Source: Nocardia jejuensis NBRC 103114 (lineage in GTDB: Bacteria > Actinomycetota > Actinomycetes > Mycobacteriales > Mycobacteriaceae). From it: DNA of 64,000 nucleotides. A program made the position numbers and the translations under genes. The notes beneath the pieces were generated by a model. That model saw nothing but the letters and a program-made list of their open reading frames with translations. It was not told the DNA's origin and searched no databases. Location: contig NZ_BDBU01000022.1 in NCBI RefSeq assembly GCF_001613145.1, positions 92,043 to 156,042 of the forward strand. The letters run 5' to 3'. The stretch's first letter is position 1. Each line of letters begins with the position of its first letter. Of the stretch, positions 33,674 to 41,304 are shown one piece after another.

Positions 33674-34543
33674 TCAGACCATCTGTGGTGGGAACAGGGA
33701 GTTGTAGATCTGCGTGATGATGAGGTTCGTGCCGAAGAGCATGACGGCCGACATCACCACCGCGGTGTTCACCGAGTTCGCTACGCCGCCGGGGCCGCCC
33801 TTGGCGGTGAGGCCGGCGTCGCAGGCGATGATCGCGGCGAGCAGACCGAAGATCAGCGACTTGAGCAGCGCCACGAACAGATCCACCGTCACCGCGAACG
33901 AGGCGAAGGTGCCGATGTAGGAACCGGGCGTACCACCCTGCGCGAAGATATTGAAGATGTAGCCGGTCAGGAAGCCGACGAAAACCACGAAGCCACACAG
34001 CAATACGGACACCAGCATGGCCGCGCCCAGGCGCGGGGCCACCAGGCGGCGCATCGGGTCGACGCCCATGACCTTCATGGCGTCGATCTCCTCACGGATG
34101 GTGCGCGAGCCGAGATCGGCGCAGATGGCCGAACCGACCGCGCCCGCGATCATGAGCGAGGTCACCAGCGGCGCGCCCTGCTGAATGATGCCGAGGCCGT
34201 TCGCCGCGCCGATGAACGAGGTGGCGCCCACCTGCCCGGCGACGGAGCCGACCTGGATCGAGACGATGACGCCGATCGGAATCGCGACCAGCAGCGTGGG
34301 CGCGGCCGCGACGCTGGCCATGAAGGCGCACTGACGGACGAACTCCGCGTAGGGGAAGCGCCGCCGGAAGATAGCGATGAAAAGCTCGGCGACGGCAGAC
34401 ACACCCATGGCCATCATTCGGCCGCCGGTCTCCAACGACCGCTTGGGATGGTCCTGCCAGTACCCCTTGGCCCAGTCGACGGCGGTATTCACCCGTGACT
34501 CCGATGGGCTCCCCGTCCCACCAAGGCTTTTGGTCAACTGCAC
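33674..34543 (-). CDS. yrbEA: YrbE (MlaE-like) permease A subunit, first gene of the mce operon
   Basis: This 289-residue MlaE-family membrane protein has an amphipathic N-terminus followed by about six spans. The coupling segment is TIREEIDAMKVMGVDPMRRLVAPRLGAAM. It begins with GTG 34543 behind a GAGGGG ribosome site. It heads the eight-gene run yrbEAB-mceABCDEF. The KstR-type palindrome at 34731-34744 lies about 190 bases upstream, so control by the sterol repressor KstR is likely and import of cholesterol-like steroids is the best functional guess. A hairpin GCCGAG/CTCGGC lies in the leader (34561-34581). Confidence 0.94.
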   Translation of the reverse strand: MQLTKSLGGTGSPSESRVNTAVDWAKGYWQDHPKRSLETGGRMMAMGVSAVAELFIAIFRRRFPYAEFVRQCAFMASVAAAPTLLVAIPIGVIVSIQVGSVAGQVGATSFIGAANGLGIIQQGAPLVTSLMIAGAVGSAICADLGSRTIREEIDAMKVMGVDPMRRLVAPRLGAAMLVSVLLCGFVVFVGFLTGYIFNIFAQGGTPGSYIGTFASFAVTVDLFVALLKSLIFGLLAAIIACDAGLTAKGGPGGVANSVNTAVVMSAVMLFGTNLIITQIYNSLFPPQMV

Positions 34544-34730
34544 TGACTACCCCTCTCGACGCCGAGTTACCCGCTCTCGGCGACTGTTTGCTTGACGCAC
34601 CCTACTACGGAGTTAGGAAAAACACATCACCGATTGTGGTTCCGGTCATAGAGCCGGATCACTTTCGCCGTACCGCTGTGAACAGCCACATCAGAGTTGG
34701 TTTACAACCTAAAGAACCAGGCAGATATCT

Positions 34731-34744
34731 AGAACTTGTTCTAG
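34731..34744 (-). promoter_or_regulatory. KstR-type operator upstream of the mce operon
   Basis: TAGAACTTGTTCTA is a perfect 14-base palindrome (extended by C/G to 34730-34745) and fits the KstR consensus TNNAACNNGTTNNA at every defined base. KstR is the TetR-type repressor of cholesterol catabolism and of mce4 in mycobacteria and rhodococci. Confidence 0.75.
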
Positions 34745-34826
34745 TTTTCCACTTCGCAGAAGTTCGTTAAGCAGTTGTGAAGACAGTGCTAGTAAGAATT
34801 AATGGGAGCAATTTTATCGTAATTCA

Positions 34827-34853
34827 ATGCATAACATGCATAACTTCTATAAC
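34827..34853. repeat. Direct repeats ATGCATAAC in the mce / protease intergenic region
   Basis: Two exact head-to-tail copies of ATGCATAAC (34827-34835, 34836-34844) are followed by a degenerate TTCTATAAC. The surrounding divergent gap (34544-34993) is unusually AT-rich for this window. One more ATGCATAAC occurs upstream of the L,D-transpeptidase gene (38079-38087). Confidence 0.5.
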
Positions 34854-34993
34854 TGACATCCAACGGGATGGAACGCCCGAAGAGCGGCAAGACACGGCTC
34901 GGCAACATGAGGCAGTACAAGCAGCAACCGGGCTCGAATACTGACAGGATGAGGCCCAGCAAGATTCGAGCGGCTTCCGACGTCTGGAGGGAC

Positions 34994-35656
34994 ATGATCA
35001 GGAAACTCGCCGGGGTGACCGGTGTCTTCGCGGTTGCCCTGAGTACGGCGCTGCTCGGCGCCGGGGCCGCGAACGCCGATTCCGCGGCAGTCATCGGCGG
35101 CGGCTCAGGCATCATCATCGACGACATGTTCGAGTGCACCGTGACCACCATCGGTCACGACGGCGCCGGACGGCTCGTCGGACTCACCGCGGGCCACTGC
35201 GGTGACCCGGGTGCGCAGGTCTATGCCGAAAAGGATCGTGGCGCAGGACTTATCGGCAAGTTCGTGTACTCCAACCACGACCTCGACTACGCGGTCATCC
35301 AATTCGATCCGGCCCGGACGATTCCGGTCAACCGCGTCGGCAACGTCTCCATCACCGGCGTCGGCGGGCCTCCCGGCTTCCCGATGATCGTGTGCAAGGA
35401 AGGCCGCACCACGGGTAACACCTGTGGCATCTCATGGGGTGACGTATTCGCCACCAACATGGAGACCTGGAGCCAGATGTGTGTCGTCGAGGGCGATTCC
35501 GGTGCGCCGGTCGTCGTCGGCAGCACGCTGGTCGGCATGGTGAACGCCTACCTGGCGGTCGCCTGCTTCGGGCCCGAGGTCGGGACGAACATGTCGACGA
35601 TCATGGCGGACATCAACGGCCGCGGTGGCGTGGGTTCGGGCTACCTGCCGATCTGA
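34994..35656 (+). CDS. Secreted S1-family serine protease (streptogrisin/chymotrypsin-like)
   Basis: This 220-residue exported protease has a Sec signal (MIRKLAGVTGVFAVALSTALLGAGAANA, cut near residue 28). The catalytic triad is clear: H68 in LTAGHCGD, D98 in DLDYAVIQF and S169 in GDSGAPVVV. Cysteine pairs (CTVTT with AGHC, CKEG with NTCG, and C in SQMCVV with VACFG) fit three disulfides. There is almost no propeptide between the signal cut and the protease domain (ADSAAVIGGGSG), unlike alpha-lytic-type enzymes. GGAGGG lies just before ATG 34994; ATG 34949 is an alternative that would lengthen the signal. The target is unknown. Confidence 0.92.
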   Translation: MIRKLAGVTGVFAVALSTALLGAGAANADSAAVIGGGSGIIIDDMFECTVTTIGHDGAGRLVGLTAGHCGDPGAQVYAEKDRGAGLIGKFVYSNHDLDYAVIQFDPARTIPVNRVGNVSITGVGGPPGFPMIVCKEGRTTGNTCGISWGDVFATNMETWSQMCVVEGDSGAPVVVGSTLVGMVNAYLAVACFGPEVGTNMSTIMADINGRGGVGSGYLPI

Positions 35657-35692
35657 TTCGGCAGTACGGCGAGTCCGAGTCGGCAACTGAGC

Positions 35693-35732
35693 GCGAAAGG
35701 GGCGGCGATCCGAGGATCGCCGCCCCTTTCGC
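35693..35732. terminator. 19-bp perfect hairpin between convergent genes
   Basis: Arms 35693-35711 and 35714-35732 are exact complements around GA. It lies between the S1 protease gene and the LppU-family gene and should terminate both. Confidence 0.85.
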
Positions 35733-35769
35733 GTGCCCGACGCGCGGGCCGGACCGGCCGGAACCCGGC

Positions 35770-36393
35770 TCAGAGCACCTTGACGCAGACGACGAACTGA
35801 CGCTCGTCATAGATATAGCCCTTGTCGCCGCTGGAGCAGTCCTCGACATCGGTGGTGCCCTTGATGATCGAGAGCACCTTCACGCCCTCGGTCGCGGTGG
35901 TCGAGGTGCAGGGAATGCGCTTGGGGTCGTCACCGCCCAGATCCAGGCAGTCGTTGACCACCCAGTCGATGTCCAGGCAGATGGCGCCGGTCTCGACGCC
36001 GGCCAGGGTCTCGTAGTACGCCTGATCGGCGTCGGTGGGGCACTGGGCGTTGGTCTTGGCCTTGCCGATCACCTTGTAGTTGGAGCTCTGACTGCCGCAG
36101 GTGGCCTTGGCGATGGTGGCGTCGTCGGAGGTGCCGCCGAGCTTCACGCAGTCGCCGATGCTGGCCTGGAAGTCGGTGTCGCCGCCCTTGTCCGGGCGCG
36201 TCGTGGTGGCGCCGGGCTTGCCGGACGGTTTGGCCGAGGTGGTGTTCGACGGCGGCTTCGAGGTGGTGCTCACCTGTGCGCCGGGAGCGGCCTGCGGCTT
36301 ACCGTCGATGGTGGCGCCACAGCCTGCGAGAAGCAGGGCGGCGGCAGAGATCGCGGGAAGCGCGATCCGGGCGGACATCTGCTGTCGCAACAC
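35770..36393 (-). CDS. LppU/SCO3897-family lipoprotein
   Basis: This 207-residue lipoprotein has the signal and lipobox ALPAISAAALLLAGCG. A Ser/Thr/Pro/Lys-rich linker (about 30-70) follows, then a Cys-rich domain with the family features QASIGDCVKLGG, ATCGSQSSNYKVIGKAK, QCPTDADQAYYE and GAICLDIDWVVNDCLDLGG, close to LppU of M. tuberculosis. Eight or more cysteines in the mature domain suggest disulfide bonding outside the membrane. The function is unknown. GTG 36393 is chosen because AGGA precedes it and TAGGAT lies 5 bases upstream; ATG 36378 is the alternative. Confidence 0.85.
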   Translation of the reverse strand: MLRQQMSARIALPAISAAALLLAGCGATIDGKPQAAPGAQVSTTSKPPSNTTSAKPSGKPGATTTRPDKGGDTDFQASIGDCVKLGGTSDDATIAKATCGSQSSNYKVIGKAKTNAQCPTDADQAYYETLAGVETGAICLDIDWVVNDCLDLGGDDPKRIPCTSTTATEGVKVLSIIKGTTDVEDCSSGDKGYIYDERQFVVCVKVL

Positions 36394-36509
36394 ACGTAAT
36401 CCTAAATTCGAGTAAGACCAGGCGGTCACATGCATACACCACCCGCCCGACAGGCGTCGACCCACTAAACCGCTGACCAGTTCAGCACGGCCCGAACCGG
36501 ACGAAGCGG

Positions 36510-36515
36510 TAAATT
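36510..36515 (+). promoter_or_regulatory. -10 element TAAATT of a probable leaderless promoter
   Basis: TAAATT ends 7 bases before GTG 36523 and no ribosome site is present. The 129-base divergent gap has no other clear signal. Confidence 0.5.
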
Positions 36516-36522
36516 CGTATCC

Positions 36523-37914
36523 GTGAGCATGAGCTCCGCCGCAGCACCATCGGGTCCCGCCGCGCTCGTCACGCTCCGCGCGCCGAGGCTGCCACTGTTG
36601 CACGCGCTGGGGGCCGCCGCCGATCTCGGACGCTACTTCGACTGGCGGCAGCGGCGTGCCGGGGATCCCTTCCTGGTGGGCTTCCCCGCCTTCGGCTCGG
36701 CGGTGTTCACCGGCACCCCGGAGGGCGCGCGCGAGCTGTTCCGCGCGCCGGTCGAGCTGTTGGTCCCGCCGCTGCCCAATCCGATCGAACCGATGGTGGG
36801 TCCGGCCTCGCTGATCCTCTCGCGCGGCACCCGGCATCGACAGGATCGGGCGCTGCTGGCGCCGGCCTTCCATCGCAAGCGAATCAGCGCGTACGGCAGC
36901 GTGATTCGCGATGCCGCCCGCGCCGAACTCGAAGGCGGGCGCACCGGGACCGCATGGCTGCCCGGCACCCGGGTGGACGCGCGGGCGGCGGCCCGTGCGA
37001 TCACGCTGCGCGTCATCCTGGCCGCGGTGTTCGGCATCGACGAGCCCCGCAGGCTGCGCGAATACACGGTCGCCACAACGGAATTCCTGCACTCGTTCGG
37101 CGGGCCGCTGTTCCTGGTTCCGGCGTTGCGGCGCACCATGTTCGGGCTGACCGGATGGGAACGATTCACCGCGGCCCGTGATCGGCTCGACGAGCTCATC
37201 GATTCCGAGATCGTCCGGCGACGCGGCGACGCGCGGTCCGGTGACGCCTCGGACATCCTGGCCCTGCTGCTCGGTGCCCGATACGAGGACGGCGGCGCTC
37301 TCGAGGATGCCGATCTGCGCGAACAACTGCGGACGCTGCTGGTCGCCGGGCACGAGACCACCGCGACCAGCCTGGTGTGGGCGCTGTACCGGCTCCATCG
37401 CGAGCCCGCGGTCCTCGCGCGACTGCGCGCGGAACTGGACGAGGCCGGAGCAGACCTGGATCCCGCCGAGCTGGCGGCGCTTCCCTACCTGGACGCGGTC
37501 TGCCAGGAGACGCTGCGGCTGCATCCGCCGGTGCCGATCGTACTGCGCAGGCTCACCGGTGATTTCGCCCTGCGCGGAGCGCCACTGGTGGCGGGGGACA
37601 CCATGGGGGTCTCGATACAGCTGCTGCACTCCCATCCCGGAGTGTGGCCCGCGCCGCACGAATTCCGTCCCGAACGGTTTCTCGAACGGCGCTACAGCCC
37701 TTTCGAATTCGCGCCGTACGGTGGCGGGCACCGGCGCTGTGTGGGCGCGGCGCTGGCGGACTACGAGTTGCGGATCGTGCTCGCCGCGCTCGTGAGCTCC
37801 GTGCGGCTGCGGCTCTCTCCGCGCTTCGCGCGCGGGCGCGTTCCACTCACCGTGCCGCACAACATCGCCACCGGACCACACGCCGCCATCACCTTCGACG
37901 TGTCCGAACCGTGA
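36523..37914 (+). CDS. Cytochrome P450
   Basis: This 463-residue soluble haem monooxygenase needs a ferredoxin/reductase pair for electrons; none is encoded nearby. Conserved elements are the I-helix oxygen-activation motif LLVAGHETTATS, the ExxR motif in CQETLRLHPPVP, the PERF-type segment PHEFRPERFLERR and the haem-binding FAPYGGGHRRCVGAALA with ligand C406. The overall pattern recalls the CYP138/CYP135/CYP110-like clan of actinobacteria. The substrate cannot be read from sequence; proximity to the mce operon does not by itself make it a steroid enzyme. The GTG start suits a leaderless transcript; ATG 36529 is an alternative. Confidence 0.93.
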   Translation: MSMSSAAAPSGPAALVTLRAPRLPLLHALGAAADLGRYFDWRQRRAGDPFLVGFPAFGSAVFTGTPEGARELFRAPVELLVPPLPNPIEPMVGPASLILSRGTRHRQDRALLAPAFHRKRISAYGSVIRDAARAELEGGRTGTAWLPGTRVDARAAARAITLRVILAAVFGIDEPRRLREYTVATTEFLHSFGGPLFLVPALRRTMFGLTGWERFTAARDRLDELIDSEIVRRRGDARSGDASDILALLLGARYEDGGALEDADLREQLRTLLVAGHETTATSLVWALYRLHREPAVLARLRAELDEAGADLDPAELAALPYLDAVCQETLRLHPPVPIVLRRLTGDFALRGAPLVAGDTMGVSIQLLHSHPGVWPAPHEFRPERFLERRYSPFEFAPYGGGHRRCVGAALADYELRIVLAALVSSVRLRLSPRFARGRVPLTVPHNIATGPHAAITFDVSEP

Positions 37915-37923
37915 TGCGACCCC

Positions 37924-37939
37924 AGTGATTTCGATCACA
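37924..37939 (+). promoter_or_regulatory. CRP/GlxR-type palindrome upstream of the L,D-transpeptidase gene
   Basis: AGTGATTTCGATCACA matches TGTGA-N6-TCACA with one mismatch; the GTGA/TCAC core is perfect. It lies just after the P450 stop and 272 bases before the transpeptidase start, in the gap 37915-38210. That distance is long, so a regulatory role is tentative. Confidence 0.5.
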
Positions 37940-38210
37940 ACAAGGTTTGAGGAAGTGCCCACTCCGGCCCGGATCACACCGGTGTCACTCACGGGAAATC
38001 GCCGATGCCATCGGCGCATTCGCGCCAATCGAGTCGCCTTGCCTATCAATGTGACCCGCGACACATTAGCAACACTGTATGCATAACTGCGAGAAGGCGA
38101 TTGGCATGCTCGTGATCGCACGGTAGTAATGACTGCGGGGTTGGGACCTACCACGGGCGAAGTGCGTCCGTATATCTACGTGTGAACGAAGATCTCGAGA
38201 GGACCAAGCT

Positions 38211-39116
38211 GTGCGCATTGCCAGGTACCGGAAGACGGGACTGATTTCCCTTGCCGCCATCGCGGCGACCGGAGTCTTGGTGGTCGCGCCCGCCTCGGCG
38301 GCCCCGCTATGGCCGGGCGGCCCGGAGGTTCCCGGCGTGCCGTCGGCCGTCATGCCGCAGCCCGCACCGGGAGCGACGCCCACGGACCCGAACGCCAAGG
38401 CGCCGATCCCGCCGGCCAACTTCGCGGCGCCCAACATCACCCCCGGCGACGGGGACGTGGTGGGCGTGGCCCAGCCGATCATCATCAACTTCAAGGATCC
38501 GGTGAGCGATCACGACGCCGCCGAGAAGTCGATCCGGATCACCTCCACCAACAAGGTCGACGGCCACTTCTACTGGTTCGGTGACAAGCAGGTGCGCTGG
38601 CGGCCCGAGTCCTTCTGGCCGGCCGGCTCCAAGGTCACCGTCGAGGGCGGCGGCACCCACGTCTCCTACGAGATCGGCGACGAGTTCATCGCCACCGCCG
38701 ACGACACCACGCACGAGATCGTGGTCACCCGCAACGGTGAGGTCGTGCGCACCATGCCCACCTCCATGGGCAAGACCGGGCACGAGACCCCGAACGGCAC
38801 CTACATCGTCAGCGAGCGCAATCGCAAGATGATCATGGATTCCTCCACCTACGGCGTGCCCACCACCGCCGCGGAGGGCTACAAGCTCGAGGTCGAGTAC
38901 GCGACCCGCATGTCCAACAGCGGCATCTTCGTCCACGCCGCGCCGTGGTCGGTGGCGCAGCAGGGCGTCTCCAACTCCTCGCACGGCTGCCTGAACGTCA
39001 GCACCGAGGACGCGAAGTGGTTCCAGGAGAACGTGAAGAAGGGCGACCCGGTGGTCGTGCAGAACACCAAGGGCGGCACCCTGAGCACCAGCGACGGCTG
39101 GGGCGACTGGAACTAG
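38211..39116 (+). CDS. L,D-transpeptidase (YkuD family) with Ig-like domain
   Basis: This 301-residue exported enzyme forms 3-3 cross-links in peptidoglycan. It has a Sec signal (LISLAAIAATGVLVVAPASAA) followed by a Pro-rich linker. An Ig-like domain lies around residues 75-150 (NITPGDGDVVGVAQPIIINFKDPVSDHDAAEKSIRIT) and the YkuD catalytic domain around 158-290, with signature HAAPWS...SHGCLNVS; the nucleophile is C260 and H258 lies beside it. The architecture matches LdtMt1/LdtMt2, but no lipobox is present. It starts with GTG 38211 behind GAGAGGA. A perfect terminator hairpin follows. A CRP-like site and an ATGCATAAC element lie upstream. Confidence 0.93.
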   Translation: MRIARYRKTGLISLAAIAATGVLVVAPASAAPLWPGGPEVPGVPSAVMPQPAPGATPTDPNAKAPIPPANFAAPNITPGDGDVVGVAQPIIINFKDPVSDHDAAEKSIRITSTNKVDGHFYWFGDKQVRWRPESFWPAGSKVTVEGGGTHVSYEIGDEFIATADDTTHEIVVTRNGEVVRTMPTSMGKTGHETPNGTYIVSERNRKMIMDSSTYGVPTTAAEGYKLEVEYATRMSNSGIFVHAAPWSVAQQGVSNSSHGCLNVSTEDAKWFQENVKKGDPVVVQNTKGGTLSTSDGWGDWN

Positions 39117-39269
39117 CTGGCTGTACCGCCTCTCCGCGTATTCAGCGCCCGGCTGAGAGCCGTCGGAGTTGTGCACGCGTGGTGCGGTCGGGCGCGACAC
39201 CGATGTCGAACGTCCCCGGGTGAGTTACCCCGACCTTACGAAATCAGCCGTCCCGTTTCATCATCGACC

Positions 39270-39300
39270 GAGGACCCCGCCCCTGTCGGGCGGGGTCCTC
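39270..39300 (+). terminator. 13-bp hairpin after the L,D-transpeptidase gene
   Basis: GAGGACCCCGCCC (39270-39282) pairs perfectly with GGGCGGGGTCCTC (39288-39300) around CTGTC. It is the only strong structure in the 265-base gap 39117-39381. Confidence 0.8.
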
Positions 39301-39368
39301 GTCTGTCTCGGGGGTGTCGTGACATCGAAGTATGGGTGAATCCGGACACCAAAGAGACTGGGCGGCCG

Positions 39369-39374
39369 TACGAT
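39369..39374 (+). promoter_or_regulatory. -10 element TACGAT of a probable leaderless promoter
   Basis: TACGAT ends 7 bases before ATG 39382, the first codon of the ugp operon, without a ribosome site. Confidence 0.45.
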
Positions 39375-39381
39375 TCGGCGC

Positions 39382-40431
39382 ATGTCCGCGCCACCTGCGG
39401 GTTCGTCGGGTGAACAATCGGTGGCATCGTCCACCGGACAGTTCAGCCGGACTGCATCCGCGATTAACAGATTGTTTGCTCGCGACCGTCAGGCTGCGCG
39501 GGTGCGATCACGTCCCGAACGAGTACTACCGCAGCCCCCGGGGCGTGGCTGGCGAGGCAGACCCTGGCGGGACTACGCGCTGTTTCTGGTGCTCGTCGCG
39601 CCGAACCTGATCCTGTTGTCGGTCTTCGTGTATCGGCCGCTGATCGACAATATTCGGCTGTCGTTCTTCGACTGGAACATCTCGGACACCACCTCGACAT
39701 TCGTCGGATTCGACAATTACACCGAGTGGTGGAGCCGCGACGATTCGTGGCAAATCGTCGGCAATACAATCGTTTTCACCGTCGCCGCCGTCGTGGGCAG
39801 CATGGTGCTTGGCCTGGCGCTCGCGCTGCTGCTGGACCGGAAACTGTTCGGGCGCAATGTGGTCCGCTCCGCGGTCTTCGCGCCGTTCGTCATCTCCGGC
39901 GCGGCCATCGGCGTCGCCTTCCAGTTCATCTTCGACCCGGGCTTCGGCCTGGTCCAGGACGTACTGCACAAGCTCGGCGTGGAGAAGGTCCCGGATTTCT
40001 ATCAGGACCCGCACTGGGCGCTGTTCATGGTGACCGTGACCTACCTGTGGAAGAACATCGGCTACACCTTCGTCATCTATCTGGCCGCGCTGCAGGGCAC
40101 CCGCGCCGATCTGATGGAGGCCGCCGAAATCGACGGCGCGAGCCGGTGGACCACCTTCACCCGGGTGCTGCTGCCGCAGTTGCGGCCCACCACGTTCTTC
40201 CTGTCCATCACCGTGCTGCTCAACTCACTGCAGGTCTTCGACATCATCTACTCGATGACGCGCGGCGGGCCGCTCGGCACCGGCACCACGACCATGGTCG
40301 TGCAGGTGTACCGCGAGTCCTTCGTCAACTTCCGGGCCGGGTACGGGGCCACGGTCGCCAGCATCATGTTCGTGGTGCTGCTGGTGATCACGCTGCTGCA
40401 GGTCCGCGTCATGGATCGGGCCGAACGATGA
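39382..40431 (+). CDS. ugpA: ABC importer permease, UgpA-like
   Basis: This 349-residue MalF/UgpA-type permease has six spans. After a 60-residue hydrophilic N-terminus, the first helix is DYALFLVLVAPNLILLSVFVYRPL. The EAA coupling loop reads ADLMEAAEIDGASRWTTFTRVLLPQL. With UgpE it forms the membrane channel of a binding-protein-dependent importer. The very similar UgpB downstream suggests glycerophosphocholine or related glycerophosphodiesters as substrate, as in M. tuberculosis. The start codon lies 7 bases after TACGAT. The stop overlaps the UgpE start (ATGA). The N-terminal extension is longer than in E. coli UgpA. Confidence 0.93.
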   Translation: MSAPPAGSSGEQSVASSTGQFSRTASAINRLFARDRQAARVRSRPERVLPQPPGRGWRGRPWRDYALFLVLVAPNLILLSVFVYRPLIDNIRLSFFDWNISDTTSTFVGFDNYTEWWSRDDSWQIVGNTIVFTVAAVVGSMVLGLALALLLDRKLFGRNVVRSAVFAPFVISGAAIGVAFQFIFDPGFGLVQDVLHKLGVEKVPDFYQDPHWALFMVTVTYLWKNIGYTFVIYLAALQGTRADLMEAAEIDGASRWTTFTRVLLPQLRPTTFFLSITVLLNSLQVFDIIYSMTRGGPLGTGTTTMVVQVYRESFVNFRAGYGATVASIMFVVLLVITLLQVRVMDRAER

Positions 40432-41285
40432 AACTGCCCCGGCTCACGCGCCTCGACAATGCCCGGTGGGCAACGATTTTCGGATACGCCGCCATGGTGT
40501 GCGTGCTGATCATCGTCGGTGTTCCGCTGTTCTGGCTGCTGATCACCTCGCTCAAGACGCGTGGCGACATCTACGTGCAGCCCGCGGTGTACCTGCCGCA
40601 CACCTGGCATCCGGAGAACTACCGGGGAGCCACCACCACGCTGCCGTTCTGGACGTTCCTGCGGAACTCGCTGATCGTCACGCTGATCGTGTCGTCGGTG
40701 AAGTTCGTGCTCGGCGTGCTGAGCGCATACGGGCTGGTGTTCCTGCGGTTCCCGGGCAAGACGTTCGTCTTCCTGGTGATCATCGCGGCGCTCATGGTGC
40801 CCAATCAGATCACCATCATCTCCAACTACGCGTTGATCGCGCAGATGGGCTGGCGAAACACCTTCCAGGGCATCATCGTTCCGCTCTGCGGCGTCGCCTT
40901 CGGCACCTTCCTCATGCGCAATCACTTCCTGTCGCTCCCGAGCGAGGTCATCGAGGCGGCGCGGATGGACGGCGCGGGCTGGTGGCGGCTGCTGACCCGG
41001 GTGGTGCTGCCCATGTCCGGACCGACCATGGTGGCGTTCGCGGTGGTCACGCTGGTCAACGAGTGGAACGAATACCTGTGGCCGTTCCTGATGGCGGACG
41101 GACCCGATGTGGCCACGCTGCCCGTCGGCCTCACGCTGCTGCAGAACACCGAGAACCCCAGCGTCACCAACTGGGGGCCGGTCATGGCCGGAACGCTGCT
41201 GACCATGCTGCCGATACTCGTCGTCTTCCTGGCGTTGCAGCGCCAGATGATCAAGGGCCTCACCTCCGGTGCGGTCAAGGGGTAA
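40428..41285 (+). CDS. ugpE: ABC importer permease, UgpE-like
   Basis: This 285-residue MalG/UgpE-type permease has six spans: an N-terminal helix at residues 18-42 (YAAMVCVLIIVGVPLFWLLI), the EAA loop SEVIEAARMDGAGWWRLLTRVVLPMS and the C-terminal helix WGPVMAGTLLTMLPILVVFLALQ. ATG 40428 overlaps the UgpA stop by 4 bases, so both permeases are made in equal amounts. A long frame open upstream is an artefact. The substrate-binding protein gene follows after 19 bases. Confidence 0.94.
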   Translation: MKLPRLTRLDNARWATIFGYAAMVCVLIIVGVPLFWLLITSLKTRGDIYVQPAVYLPHTWHPENYRGATTTLPFWTFLRNSLIVTLIVSSVKFVLGVLSAYGLVFLRFPGKTFVFLVIIAALMVPNQITIISNYALIAQMGWRNTFQGIIVPLCGVAFGTFLMRNHFLSLPSEVIEAARMDGAGWWRLLTRVVLPMSGPTMVAFAVVTLVNEWNEYLWPFLMADGPDVATLPVGLTLLQNTENPSVTNWGPVMAGTLLTMLPILVVFLALQRQMIKGLTSGAVKG

Positions 41286-41304
41286 GTCCCAGAAGGAGAT
41301 TCCT

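Noticed and set aside
36523..37914. Assigning the P450 to steroid catabolism because a KstR-marked mce operon is nearby
   Set aside because: A protease and a lipoprotein gene intervene, no KstR motif precedes the P450, and its motifs are generic.
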